In this document: positions 14,840 to 24,268 of the stretch, piece by piece
How the letters are laid out: each line of letters begins with the position of its first letter
Numbering within the stretch: position 1 is the first letter of the stretch
From: JAWKXU01 sp964468045
Lineage (GTDB): Bacteria > Pseudomonadota > Alphaproteobacteria > Sphingomonadales > Sphingomonadaceae
Assembly (NCBI GenBank): GCA_964468045.1
Contig: CAYXTO010000002.1
Location: 124,001 to 188,000, forward strand
Direction: 5' to 3'
DNA length: 64,000 nt
Made by a program: the position numbers and the translations under genes
Notes under the pieces: generated by a model
Database searches by the model: none
Seen by the model: the letters and a program-made list of their open reading frames with translations, nothing else
Told to the model about the DNA's origin: nothing

Positions 14840-16804
14840 TCAGTCCTCCCCGCCGAACCGCAGCCGGATTCCCGCGTTGAGCACGAAGCCTTCGGTCGGC
14901 GCCCAGGCGTCCACGGTCCAGCGCCCATCGGCCGCCCGGCCGGGCCTGAGCAGCGGATCGTAGCGGGTTTGCCGGATGTCGAGGATGTTCTCTGCATTGG
15001 CGAACAGCCTGGCCTTGCCGACCGCCACTTCTCCCAGCAGCCCGATCTCGAAATAGGGCTTGCTCTGGCGGCGATAGGGATTGTCGTCGAGCGCCTGCCG
15101 GCCGGTGTAATAGACCTCCAGCCCGATCCGGCCCTTGCCGCGCTCCTCCCACATGGCGACGATGCCGGCGGCGTGCTTCGGCGTCAGCGGCTTGGTCCTG
15201 CGGCCGACACCCATGGGGTCCGGTTCGGACGCATCCACATAGACATAGCTGCCGGTCACCACGAAGCTGTCCCAGCGATAGCGCAGCAGCACTTCGGAGC
15301 CCCTGATCCGCGTCAGCCCGGCGACATTGACCAGGCGAACGCGATCCGGGATGCCCTCCAGCGGCTCGATCCGGGTCGTGTCGCGGACATCGGCGCCGAA
15401 CAGCGTGACGTTCGCCTCCAGCGGCCCGCGCGCATAGCCGATATCCAGCGAAGCGGTCCTCGCGCTTTCCGCGCGCAGGCGGGTGAGCGGCTCGAGCCGC
15501 GACAGGCCCGCCGCCTCGATCTCCTCCACGAAGGGGGTGGGCGCATAGAAGCCGCGCCCGCCCGAGGCCCTCACCGTCCAGGGCCCGGTGCGGTAGAGCA
15601 GCGAGAGGCGCGGGCTGAACTGCGTGCCATAGCGATTGTGGAAGTCCGTCCGGGCGCTTGCCGCCAGCGTCAGGCTGCCGCCCAGTTCCTGCTCGATCTG
15701 GCCGAAGATGCCTGGAACCCGGTAGGTGTAGTCGAAGGCGGGAAAGGTCCGCGAGCGGAAGCTGTCGATCTGATAGGCGAAGCCGCCGACCCATGCGGTG
15801 CCGCTCGCCTTGCCGGACAGCGAGGCTTCGGTGAACAGGGTCCGGTGGCGATCGTCCTCCACCACCTCGCCGAAGCGGTGGGTATGGTCTTGCGCCATGC
15901 CCGAGGCCCGCACATGCGCGGTCACCGCATCGCCGACCGGGAGCTTCGCCACCAGACCGGCGTCGTAGCGTTCGGTGTCCTGCCCCTGCGGGAACGGGTT
16001 GCCGTCGGGAGCGGTGCCGCCGGGCAGGGTGCCGCCGTGCCGTTCCTCCTTCATCGCGCCGGCGGTGAGGAACAGCGATGCCCCGTCCGCACCTTCCCAG
16101 AACAGGCGGGGGCGCACGGTCCAGCGTTCGTAGCCCGGCATGTCGGCCCAGCCGTCGTCGTCCAGATCCTGCCGGCTCTGGCGATGATATCCGCCGGTGA
16201 TGGACGCGCCCAGGCCTTCGCCCAGCGGCGTGGCGAGATAGGCGGTGGCATCCTGCCCGTTGCGCGTGGTGGCGTTGACCAGCATTTCGCCTTCCGGAAG
16301 GCCGGACGGGCGGCGCGACACCAGATTGATCACTCCGCCCAGCGCGGACGGGCCGTAGAGGGCCGATGCCGCGCCCTTGATCACTTCGACCTGACCCAGA
16401 TCGGTGGGCGGTATCTGCAGCAGGCCGAGCGATGACGCCTGCCCGCCATACAGCGGCAGCCCATCCGCCAGCAGCTGGGTGAAGCGGCCATCCATTCCCT
16501 GCACCCGCACGTTGGCCGCACCGAGCGCGGGCGACGTGACCTGCACCCTGAGGCCGCCGGTCTCGCTCAGGATCGTGGCGATGTTGCCGGGGCGCATGAG
16601 GATCTTCTCCTCGATCTCCTCGCGGTTGACCACCTCGACCCGGACCGGCTCGTCCTGCAGGCGGCGGCCCGAGCGGGTCGCCTGGACGATGATCTCTTCG
16701 GCTTCTTCGGCCTGGCTGGCGGTGGCTTGCTCCTGCGCATGGGCAGGGCCCTGGGAAAATAGCATTGCGCTCGCGCTTAGCGCGAGCCTGATTGGCGGTG
16801 ACAT
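14840..16804 (-). CDS. TonB-dependent outer-membrane receptor
   Basis: This 654-aa receptor has an AQEQ-type signal peptide end near residue 23, a TonB-box-like EEIIVQATRSGRR, a plug with NVRVQGMDGRFTQLLADG and QVEVIKGAASALYGPSALGG, and a 22-strand-type barrel ending in RLRFGGED. AGGAG precedes the ATG. The small upstream gene on the same strand encodes a His-rich exported protein, so uptake of a transition metal or metal complex is plausible, although a siderophore or other ligand cannot be excluded. Confidence 0.9.
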   Translation of the reverse strand: MSPPIRLALSASAMLFSQGPAHAQEQATASQAEEAEEIIVQATRSGRRLQDEPVRVEVVNREEIEEKILMRPGNIATILSETGGLRVQVTSPALGAANVRVQGMDGRFTQLLADGLPLYGGQASSLGLLQIPPTDLGQVEVIKGAASALYGPSALGGVINLVSRRPSGLPEGEMLVNATTRNGQDATAYLATPLGEGLGASITGGYHRQSRQDLDDDGWADMPGYERWTVRPRLFWEGADGASLFLTAGAMKEERHGGTLPGGTAPDGNPFPQGQDTERYDAGLVAKLPVGDAVTAHVRASGMAQDHTHRFGEVVEDDRHRTLFTEASLSGKASGTAWVGGFAYQIDSFRSRTFPAFDYTYRVPGIFGQIEQELGGSLTLAASARTDFHNRYGTQFSPRLSLLYRTGPWTVRASGGRGFYAPTPFVEEIEAAGLSRLEPLTRLRAESARTASLDIGYARGPLEANVTLFGADVRDTTRIEPLEGIPDRVRLVNVAGLTRIRGSEVLLRYRWDSFVVTGSYVYVDASEPDPMGVGRRTKPLTPKHAAGIVAMWEERGKGRIGLEVYYTGRQALDDNPYRRQSKPYFEIGLLGEVAVGKARLFANAENILDIRQTRYDPLLRPGRAADGRWTVDAWAPTEGFVLNAGIRLRFGGED

Positions 16805-16867
16805 GAAGTCTACTCCTGATTCCGTTGCACGATGGCGTGGGCAGAGGCCCGCGCTGCGGTTCGGGAA

Positions 16868-17194
16868 TCAGGCGGCAGGCGGCTGGACGGGCGGCGCCTG
16901 CGACAGCGAGTTCGGGGCGGCGATGCGCCGGGCGAAGAGCGGTGCTGCGGCCGGGACGGGATCGCACAGTGCGGGCGCGGCCAGGCCGTCGGGCGCGATC
17001 GGGCAGTGATGATGGCCACCCTTGGCGTGGTCGCCGGGCGTCTCGCCGGCCCCGTCGCCATCGCCGGGCAGGAGATGCGCATCGAGCGTCAGGGTCTGCT
17101 CCGCGCCGTGCTCATGCGCTTGGGCCGGCTCGCCCAGATGCGATCCGCACCACAGGACGCTGAAGATCAGCAGAAGATGCACCAGTACGCGCAT
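16868..17194 (-). CDS. small exported His-rich protein upstream of TonB receptor
   Basis: This 108-aa protein has an N-terminal hydrophobic signal (LVHLLLIFSVLWCGSHL) and a His/Asp-rich middle (AHEHGAEQ, then GDHAKGGHHHCPIAPD) that could bind copper, zinc or nickel. The C-terminal part is Pro/Ala-rich. I do not recognise a named family. It is 64 bp upstream of the TonB receptor on the same strand, consistent with a periplasmic metal-handling partner. Function is inferred from composition and position only. Confidence 0.65.
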   Translation of the reverse strand: MRVLVHLLLIFSVLWCGSHLGEPAQAHEHGAEQTLTLDAHLLPGDGDGAGETPGDHAKGGHHHCPIAPDGLAAPALCDPVPAAAPLFARRIAAPNSLSQAPPVQPPAA

Positions 17195-17246
17195 GGCCGC
17201 GCTCTACATCGTCCCGATGGCGGAGTACAGTCTTGCGCGCCGCCTC

Positions 17247-17777
17247 TCAGAGCGAGAAATCGCGGACCGGGTCGGTCCCGTCGAAATCCTGCGTCGCCTG
17301 GCGGATGAAGCCGTGCACTTCCATCAGGGTGGGGGTGGGCTCGTAAAGCTCGATCATATGGCCGTAGAGCCTGATCGTATCGACCATGAACACTTCGATG
17401 CCGTTGGCCAGCACCGCGCGCATCGCCTTGGGGCAGCCGATCTTCTCGAACCCGGCCACCACCGCTTCGGGATCGTCCACGTAATAGCCGACATGATGCA
17501 TGCCTGAAGGCGCGCTATTCACGGCCATCACATCCTCCAGCACGGAGCGGCCCGGCTTGTTCTGGACCATGAACTCCATCATGATGTCGCCCCAGTAGCC
17601 GAAGGAGGACGACTGGTCCCATTCGCACTGCACGCCGCGATGCTCGTGCACCGCGAACTCGATGCTTTCCGCGACGAAATAGGGGCCCGAGCCGAATAGC
17701 CGATGATGCTGCAGCGCGGCTTCCCGGACGTCGGGCACGTAATAGGCGATCTGGCAGGGTCTGATTCCGGCAAGCAT
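17247..17777 (-). CDS. VOC-superfamily (glyoxalase/dioxygenase-fold) protein
   Basis: This 176-aa protein has two beta-alpha-beta-beta-beta-like halves. Candidate metal ligands include H in QIAYYVPD...LQHHRLFG, HHVGYYVDD in the second half and the Glu of MIELYEP. AAGGAGAG precedes the ATG. The family includes lactoylglutathione lyases, methylmalonyl-CoA epimerases and extradiol dioxygenases; such single-copy VOC genes occur often in catabolic clusters. No specific substrate can be given. Confidence 0.8.
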   Translation of the reverse strand: MLAGIRPCQIAYYVPDVREAALQHHRLFGSGPYFVAESIEFAVHEHRGVQCEWDQSSSFGYWGDIMMEFMVQNKPGRSVLEDVMAVNSAPSGMHHVGYYVDDPEAVVAGFEKIGCPKAMRAVLANGIEVFMVDTIRLYGHMIELYEPTPTLMEVHGFIRQATQDFDGTDPVRDFSL

Positions 17778-17823
17778 GGTTCTCTCCTTCGCGCGGCGCT
17801 TCCGGCCGCTGGTTGCTGTGCGC

Positions 17824-18201
17824 TCAGTGGCTCTGGGGCAGGCCCGACGACTGGACGGTCAGCACGCGCCAGGCGCCGTCCTCCTCGATCCAGGTGGCGA
17901 CGATATAGGCGCTGACGGCCACGTCCTTGCCCGCGAAGTCCGCCGTGAAATCGAGCCAGGAAAAGACCTGGGCCATGGGGCCGATCCGGGCCAGCAGGCG
18001 CAGGTCGCTCCATTGCATCTCGAGATAGCGCAGCGTCCCGCTGCCCAGCAGGTCGAGATAGCTCTGCCGGTCGTCGATCCGCCCGCTCGAATGGATGAAG
18101 GTGAAATCATCGCGCAGCAAGGCGCGCATGGTCTCGACATCATGGGCGATCGTTGCGGAAAACCGCGCTTCCTCCAATCCCAGGTCGAACCCGGCCTGCA
18201 T
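17824..18201 (-). CDS. NTF2-like (DUF4440/SnoaL-type) protein
   Basis: This 125-aa protein starts with a helix then MRALLRDDFTFIHSSGRIDDRQSYLDLL, typical of the cone-shaped NTF2-like fold, and ends in a beta sheet (WRVLTVQSSGL). The hydrophobic pocket can bind or isomerise small organic molecules (ketosteroid isomerase relatives), though many members are non-catalytic. GGGAGAGG precedes the start. It lies 46 bp upstream of the VOC gene on the same strand, so the two are probably co-transcribed. Confidence 0.8.
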   Translation of the reverse strand: MQAGFDLGLEEARFSATIAHDVETMRALLRDDFTFIHSSGRIDDRQSYLDLLGSGTLRYLEMQWSDLRLLARIGPMAQVFSWLDFTADFAGKDVAVSAYIVATWIEEDGAWRVLTVQSSGLPQSH

Positions 18202-18310
18202 CAGCCTCTCCCTTGCCGCTGTGGTTCATTCCAGCTTGGCAAGCATTGGCCGCGATGTCGAGGGACTGGTTCGCCTGCCGGAAGGCAAGGGCGGATGCGC
18301 CTGCGCGCGT

Positions 18311-19777
18311 TCACTGCGTGCCGGCGGGACTGGCCGGGGTGCTTCCCGCCGATGCTTGCCCGCCGCCCAGCGCGATAAACAGCGTCACCAGGTTCTGGTA
18401 CTGCGCACGATGCGTGGCCAGCAATTGCTGCTGCGCGCTGAACAAATTGCGCTCCGCATCCAGCACCTCGAGATAATCGGCGACGCCTTCGCGGTAGCGC
18501 AGGCGCGCGATATGGGCGATCTTCTCCTGCGTCGCGACCCCTCGCGCCAGCGCGGCCACCTGATCGGTCAGCCAGCGCCGTCCGGCGAGCGCGTCGGACA
18601 CCTCGCGGAAGGCGTTCTGCACCGTACTGTCGTAAGTGGCGACCGCCTCGACTTCCCGGGCCTTGGCGAGATCGAGATCGGCTTCGCGCGCACCCCAGTC
18701 GAATATCGGCAGGCTGATCGCCGGGCCATAGGTCCAGGTCCGGGAATTGCTGTCGAACAGGCGCTCCAGCGCCCCGGAAACGAAGCCCGCGCTGCCGGTC
18801 AGCGAGATGGTGGGGAAGAACGCGGCCCGCGCCGCGCCGATATTGGCGCGGGCGCCGCGCAGCCGTTCTTCGGCGGCGATGATGTCCGGCCGCTGCAGCA
18901 GGAGGTCCGAGGGAAGGCCCGCGTCGAGCCGTTCCAGCGGCCCCTGATCGGCCAGAGTGCGGCCCGGCGGAAGATCCGGCGGAAGCTGCCCGCCGACGAG
19001 GACCGCCAGCTGGTTGCGGGTGCGCGCGGCGGCGAGCCTCTGCTCGGCCAGCTGCTGCTCGGCCTGGGTCAGCAGGGTTTCCGCCTGGCGATAGGGCAGG
19101 GCGGAGGTAACCCCGGCCTCCAGCCGGAGCTGGGCGATGCGCAATCCTTCCCGCCTGCTTCCCGCGGTGGCTTCGGCCAAGGCGATCTGCTGCTCGCTCT
19201 CGATCAATTGATAATAGGTGGAGGCGACATCGCCGATGAGGGAGAGATAGAAGGCGCGCTGCGCAGCCGCGGTGGCGAGATATTCCGCCCGCGCGGCCTC
19301 GCTCAGATTGGCGATCCTGCCCCAGAAATCGAGTTCGAATGCGGTGATGCCCACGCCGACATTGAAGCGGTCATAGGTCACCGCGCCGGACGATTCCCCG
19401 GAGGAGCCGTCCGTGCCCCCGAACGCGCCGCCGTCCAGCGGCTGGCGCGTGCGGCTGGCGCCGGCATCGGCAACCACGGTGGGCAGGCGGCGGCTGTCCT
19501 GAATCCGGTATTGCGCCCGCGCCTGCTCGATCCGGGCGGTCGCCGCTGCCAGATCGCGATTGTTGGCCAGTGCGCTGGAGATCAGCCCGCGGAGCCTCGG
19601 GTCGGTGAAATAGTCCTGCCAGCCGATCCGGCTGGCGGCAATGCCGCCGTCCGGCCGGTATTCGGGATCGTAGGCAGGCGCGGTCGACAAGGCCGGCCGT
19701 TCATGCTTGGGCGCCATGTTGATGCAGCCGGACAGTGCCAGCGCCGCGCCGAGGGCAAGGATCAGCTTTCCGTTCAT
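18311..19777 (-). CDS. outer-membrane efflux lipoprotein (NodT/OprM family)
   Basis: This 488-aa outer-membrane channel subunit starts at ATG 19775-19777, overlapping the RND pump stop (ATGA). The lipobox LALSGC is at residues ~13-18, so the mature protein is lipid-anchored. Coiled-coil-rich repeats typical of the TolC fold follow (ARIEQARAQYRIQDSRR, and QLAEQRLAAARTRNQLAVLV). It forms the exit duct of the tripartite pump with the two genes upstream. Confidence 0.93.
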   Translation of the reverse strand: MNGKLILALGAALALSGCINMAPKHERPALSTAPAYDPEYRPDGGIAASRIGWQDYFTDPRLRGLISSALANNRDLAAATARIEQARAQYRIQDSRRLPTVVADAGASRTRQPLDGGAFGGTDGSSGESSGAVTYDRFNVGVGITAFELDFWGRIANLSEAARAEYLATAAAQRAFYLSLIGDVASTYYQLIESEQQIALAEATAGSRREGLRIAQLRLEAGVTSALPYRQAETLLTQAEQQLAEQRLAAARTRNQLAVLVGGQLPPDLPPGRTLADQGPLERLDAGLPSDLLLQRPDIIAAEERLRGARANIGAARAAFFPTISLTGSAGFVSGALERLFDSNSRTWTYGPAISLPIFDWGAREADLDLAKAREVEAVATYDSTVQNAFREVSDALAGRRWLTDQVAALARGVATQEKIAHIARLRYREGVADYLEVLDAERNLFSAQQQLLATHRAQYQNLVTLFIALGGGQASAGSTPASPAGTQ

Positions 19778-22700
19778 GCGGGCTGGCCGCCCTGGCCGGG
19801 ATCTTCGGGATCGTGCGGGTCCATGTGCCCTGCAGCGGTCGGCTTCTGCCGGCTGAGATATTTGCGCACCATCAGGTAGAGTATGGGGATGATGAAGATG
19901 CCGATTGCGGTCGCCGCGATCATGCCGCCCATCACGCCCGTGCCCACCGCGATGCGGCTGGCCGCGCCCGCGCCGCTGGCGATCACCAGGGGGACCATGC
20001 CCAGGATGAAGGCGAGCGAGGTCATGATGATCGGGCGCAGGCGCAGGCGCGCCGCCGCCTTCACGGCGTCGATGATCGACATGCCGTTTTCCTCTTCCTC
20101 GATCGCGAATTCCACGATCAGGATCGCGTTCTTGGCGGCAAGGCCGATGATGGTGATCAGCCCCACGTTGAAATAGACGTCGGCGGAAAGCCCCCGGGCC
20201 ATGGAGAACAGCACCGCGCCGAGGACGCCCATCGGGACGATGAGCAACACTGCGAGCGGAACGGCCCAGCTTTCGTACAGGGCCGCGAGCAGCAGGAACA
20301 CGACGATGACCGAAAGGCCCAGCAGCGCGCCGACCTGGCCTGCGGATTGCATTTCCTCGAAGCTGATGCCGGTCCATTCGTAGCTGATGCCGGATGGCAG
20401 CTGCTCGGCCAGTCGTTCCATTTCCGCCAGCGCATCGCCCGAGGAATAGCCGGGGGCCGCTTCGCCCGAAAGGGTCATCGCCGGGTAGCCGTTATAGCGG
20501 GCGAGGCTGGGCGTCGCCGCCGTCCACCGCGCCGTGGCGAAGGTGCTGAAGGGCACCAGCTCGCCCCGGCTGTTCGGCACCCGCAGCGCCATGACATCGT
20601 CCGGGGTCATGCGGAACGGCGCATCCGCCTGGACCAGCACCTGCAGCACGCGCCCCTGGCGGGTGAAGTCATTGGCATAGGCGGAGCCGAAATTGATCGA
20701 AAGCGCGGCATTCACATCCGCAATCGAAAGCCCGAGCGCGCGCGCCTGGATGCGATCGATGTCGACCCGCAATTGCGGGGCGGGCTGCTGGTCCTCCGGG
20801 CGCAGATTGGTGATGATCTTGCTTTGCGAAGCCAGCTCCATCATCTGGTCGCGCGCCGCGATCAGGGTCTCGCGCCCCAGGCCGGCGCGGTCTTCCAGCT
20901 TCATGGTGAACCCGCTGGCATTGCCGAGCGCGCTGATCGCGGGCGGCTGGATCACGAAGGCGATCGCGCTGTCGATCTTGCCGAATTCCTCCATGGCCCG
21001 GCCCAGCAGCTCGCCCGCGCTGCTGCCGGAGGCGGTTCTTTCGTCCCAGGGGTGGAGCGGGGTGAACATGATCGCGTTGTTCTGGCCCTGGCCGAAGAAG
21101 CTGAAGCCGCGCACGACGACGGTGTGCTTCACTTCGGACTGGCTCATCCAGAACTTCTGGATCGGCTCGATCGCTTCCTCCATCCGCTCCGCCGTTGCCC
21201 CGGGCGGGCCCTGGACGATGGTGATCAGATAGCCCTGGTCTTCGGTCGGCAGGAAGGCGGTGGGCAAGCGCATGAACAGGACCAGCGTCACCGCGGTCAG
21301 GGCCAGGAAGACGGCCAGCCCGCGCATCGGCTTGCTCAGCAGCCGGTCGTTGGAGCGGCTGTATCGCCCGGTCATGTCCGCGAACCAGACGTTGAACCGG
21401 CTGAAGAAGCGGCGCCAGAAGCCGCGCGCCCGTGCGATCCAGCCCCTGACGCCGGGCTGCGGCGTTGTTTCAGGCGCGGCTCCCCCGGCCGGCTCGGGAT
21501 CATGGCCATGACCATGGTCCATCGGCTTGAGGAAATGGGCGCAAAGCGCGGGGGTGAGGGTGACTGCCATCAAGGCGGAGAAGAAGATCGAAATGGCCAG
21601 CGTCACCGAGAACTGGCGATAGATCCCGCCGGTCGATCCGGGAAAGAACGCCATCGGCAGGAACACCGCGATCAGCACCAGCGTGATCCCGACGATGGCG
21701 CCCGTGATCTGGTCCATCGCCTTGCGCGTGGCGGCGACGGGGCTCAGCCCTTCCTCGCGCATGATGCGCTCGACATTCTCGATCACCACGATCGCGTCGT
21801 CGACCAGGATGCCGATGGCCAGCACCATGCCGAACAGGGTCAGCACATTGATGGAGAAGCCGAAGATCCACAGCCCCAGGCAGGCCCCTGCGAGTGCGAT
21901 CGGCACCACCAGCGAGGGGATCAGCGTGGCCCGCCAGTTCTGCAGGAAGAGGAACATGACCAGGAAGACGAGCACCATCGCTTCCACCAGGGTCTTGACC
22001 ACTTCCTCCACCGAAATCTGGACGAAGGGCGTGGTGTCGTAGGGGATCGACCATTCGACGTCGCTGGGCAGGCCGGGGGCGATCTGCGCCATCCGTTCGC
22101 GTACCGCCTCCGCCGTCGCCAGGGCGTTCGCCCCGGTCGCGAGCTGGACCCCCATGCCCGCCATCGGATCGCCGTTGCGGGTGGTCCTCACGCCGTAATT
22201 CTGGGCCCCGACCTCGATCCGGCCGACGTCGGCCAGCCTGACCGTGGCTCCGCCGGTATCGGTGCGCAGCAGGATGTTCTCGAATTCCTTGACGGTGGAG
22301 AAACGATTCTGCGTGACGATGGTGGCATTGATCTGCTGCCCGCTGACCGAGGGCAGCCCGCCGAGGGAGCCGCCCGCGGTCTGGCTGTTCTGTTCCCTGA
22401 TCGCGGCTAGCACGGCGCTGGGGGAAAGATTGTAGGACGCCAGCTTGGCGGGATCGAGCCAGATCCGCATCGCATATTCGGAGCCGAACAGGCGGATGTC
22501 GCCCACGCCCGGCACCCGGCGCAATTCGTCCACCACCCGGATCGCGGCGATGTTGCCCAGATCGATGTTCGAGAGCGAGCCGCTCCTGGAAGTCAGGGCG
22601 ACGATCATCAGGAAGGTGTTGTTCGCCTGGCGCACGGTGATGCCCTGGCGGCGCACTTCTTCGGGCAGGCGGGCCTCGACCGTGCTGAGCCGGTTCTGCA

Positions 22701-23019
22701 CCTCGGTCTGGGCGATATCGATGTCCGTCCCCGCCTCGAAGGTCAGGTCGATCGAGGCCGTTCCGTTCGATTGGCTGGTGGAATTCATGTAGAGAAAGCC
22801 TTCCACGCCATTGAGCTGCTGCTCGATGACCTGGGTGACGTTCTGTTCCAGCGTTTGCGCGTCCGCGCCCGGATAGACGACCGATATCGTCAGCGAAGGC
22901 GGGGCGACTTCCGGATATTGCTCGATCGGCAGGTTGCGCAGGGCGATAAAGCCCGAAAGGAATACGCCCAGTGCGATGACCCAGGCGAATATCGGCCGAT
23001 CGATGAAGAAACGAGGCAT
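19774..23019 (-). CDS. RND efflux transporter, HAE1 family (AcrB/MexB-like)
   Basis: This 1081-aa inner-membrane proton-driven pump begins MPRFFIDRPIFAWVIALG, a hallmark of HAE1 pumps. The paired transmembrane aspartates are in GILVDDAIVVIENVER, and the second half repeats the fold (VGLITIIGLAAKNAILIVEF). A His/Pro-rich cytoplasmic stretch (MDHGHGHDPEP) between the halves is longer than in AcrB. It should export lipophilic or aromatic compounds and antibiotics. It lies in an operon with the adaptor and outer-membrane genes. Confidence 0.96.
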   Translation of the reverse strand: MPRFFIDRPIFAWVIALGVFLSGFIALRNLPIEQYPEVAPPSLTISVVYPGADAQTLEQNVTQVIEQQLNGVEGFLYMNSTSQSNGTASIDLTFEAGTDIDIAQTEVQNRLSTVEARLPEEVRRQGITVRQANNTFLMIVALTSRSGSLSNIDLGNIAAIRVVDELRRVPGVGDIRLFGSEYAMRIWLDPAKLASYNLSPSAVLAAIREQNSQTAGGSLGGLPSVSGQQINATIVTQNRFSTVKEFENILLRTDTGGATVRLADVGRIEVGAQNYGVRTTRNGDPMAGMGVQLATGANALATAEAVRERMAQIAPGLPSDVEWSIPYDTTPFVQISVEEVVKTLVEAMVLVFLVMFLFLQNWRATLIPSLVVPIALAGACLGLWIFGFSINVLTLFGMVLAIGILVDDAIVVIENVERIMREEGLSPVAATRKAMDQITGAIVGITLVLIAVFLPMAFFPGSTGGIYRQFSVTLAISIFFSALMAVTLTPALCAHFLKPMDHGHGHDPEPAGGAAPETTPQPGVRGWIARARGFWRRFFSRFNVWFADMTGRYSRSNDRLLSKPMRGLAVFLALTAVTLVLFMRLPTAFLPTEDQGYLITIVQGPPGATAERMEEAIEPIQKFWMSQSEVKHTVVVRGFSFFGQGQNNAIMFTPLHPWDERTASGSSAGELLGRAMEEFGKIDSAIAFVIQPPAISALGNASGFTMKLEDRAGLGRETLIAARDQMMELASQSKIITNLRPEDQQPAPQLRVDIDRIQARALGLSIADVNAALSINFGSAYANDFTRQGRVLQVLVQADAPFRMTPDDVMALRVPNSRGELVPFSTFATARWTAATPSLARYNGYPAMTLSGEAAPGYSSGDALAEMERLAEQLPSGISYEWTGISFEEMQSAGQVGALLGLSVIVVFLLLAALYESWAVPLAVLLIVPMGVLGAVLFSMARGLSADVYFNVGLITIIGLAAKNAILIVEFAIEEEENGMSIIDAVKAAARLRLRPIIMTSLAFILGMVPLVIASGAGAASRIAVGTGVMGGMIAATAIGIFIIPILYLMVRKYLSRQKPTAAGHMDPHDPEDPGQGGQPA

Positions 23020-23023
23020 CGTA

Positions 23024-24199
23024 TCAGCGGGCCTGCGGCTTGGCCGGAGCCTGTTTCGGGGCCGGCTTGGCCCCGGCCGGCTTCGCTTTTGCCTTCGCCG
23101 CCACGGCGACACCGGGCCGCAGCTTCTGGAAATTGCTCAGGATCACGACGTCGCCCGCCTGCAGGCCGCTCTCGATGGTCCACATTCCATCCACCAGCGC
23201 ACCCGTTTCGACCGGGCGGAGCGCCGCGTTGCCCGCGCCATCGATCACATACACGCTGCTGCCGCCTTCGCCCACCATGACCGCGCGCTGCGGAATCGCG
23301 ATGCCGGACGGCCTCTTGCCCGCATGGATCCTGGCGCGGACGAATTCGCCGGTCAGCAGCTGCCGGCCGGTATTGGGAAATTCGGCGCGCAGCGCGACCG
23401 TCCCGGTGGTTTCATCCACCGAGAAATCGACCAGGTCGATATATCCGGGGGTGGCGTATTCGCTGCCGTTCGCCAGGGTCAGGCGGACTTCCACCATCTG
23501 CCCGTCCTTCAGCTCCAGGCTTCCCTCGCTGATGCTCTGGCGGATGTTCAGCAGCTCGCTGGCGGATTGGGAGAACACCACATAGACCGGGCTGATCTGC
23601 TCGACCCGCGCCATCAGGGTGGCTTCCACCTGGCTGACCAGCGCGCCCTCGGTCACCTGGGCCGGGCCCGCCCGGCCGGAAATCGGCGCGCGCACGGTGG
23701 TGTAGCCGAGCTGCAGCGATGCGGCGTCGAGCTGGGCGCGGATCTGCGCGACATTGGCCGAAGCTTCGCGGGACGCGGCGATGGCGGCGTCATATTCCTG
23801 CCGGCTGATCGCGTTCTCGGCCACCAGCGGGCGATACCGCTCCACCACGGCCGCGGCATTGGCCGCGGTGGCCCGGGCGCGATCCAGGCTGGCCTTTGTC
23901 TGGGCATAGCTGGCCCGCAGCTCGGACGGGTTGATCTGGAACAGCGGCTGGCCCGCGCGTACGTCGGAGCCTTCCTCATAGAGGCGGCGTTCGACGATCC
24001 CCGTCACGCGCGCGCGCACTTCCGCCACCCGCACCGGCGCGACTCGGCCCGGCAGCTCGATGACATTGGGAATGGCCCGGGGGCTGACCGTGACGGTTTC
24101 GACGGGTATGGCGGGCGGCGCTTCCGCTTCGCCGCCGCTGCAGGCCGCGAGGAGGAGGCTGAGAGCGGCCGCGATACTCGATCTGGTCAATTGTGCCAT
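23024..24199 (-). CDS. RND periplasmic adaptor (membrane fusion protein, AcrA/MexA-like)
   Basis: This 391-aa adaptor has a lipobox (SLLLAACSGG), a beta-barrel/lipoyl start (VRARVTGIVERRLYEEGSDV), an alpha hairpin, and a conserved APISGRAGPAQVTEGALV. The tail is Lys/Pro/Ala-rich. The Shine-Dalgarno GGAAGG directly abuts the ATG at 24197-24199; the in-frame TTG three codons later has better spacing and may be the true start. It bridges the pump and outer channel, and is divergent from the TetR repressor. Confidence 0.94.
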   Translation of the reverse strand: MAQLTRSSIAAALSLLLAACSGGEAEAPPAIPVETVTVSPRAIPNVIELPGRVAPVRVAEVRARVTGIVERRLYEEGSDVRAGQPLFQINPSELRASYAQTKASLDRARATAANAAAVVERYRPLVAENAISRQEYDAAIAASREASANVAQIRAQLDAASLQLGYTTVRAPISGRAGPAQVTEGALVSQVEATLMARVEQISPVYVVFSQSASELLNIRQSISEGSLELKDGQMVEVRLTLANGSEYATPGYIDLVDFSVDETTGTVALRAEFPNTGRQLLTGEFVRARIHAGKRPSGIAIPQRAVMVGEGGSSVYVIDGAGNAALRPVETGALVDGMWTIESGLQAGDVVILSNFQKLRPGVAVAAKAKAKPAGAKPAPKQAPAKPQAR

Positions 24200-24223
24200 C
24201 CTTCCATTGTGCAGCGCGAAGGC

Positions 24224-24237
24224 GTAATATATATTAC
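24224..24237. promoter_or_regulatory. perfect 14-bp palindrome between pump and TetR gene (candidate operator)
   Basis: GTAATATATATTAC reads the same on both strands and lies midway in the 69-bp divergent gap between the adaptor gene (24199) and tetR (24269). It overlaps the only AT-rich stretch where promoter -10 elements would fit. A TetR dimer binding here would repress both directions. Confidence 0.65.
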
Positions 24238-24268
24238 ACAAGTCCATCGCAAGGGGGATCGAAGGAAA

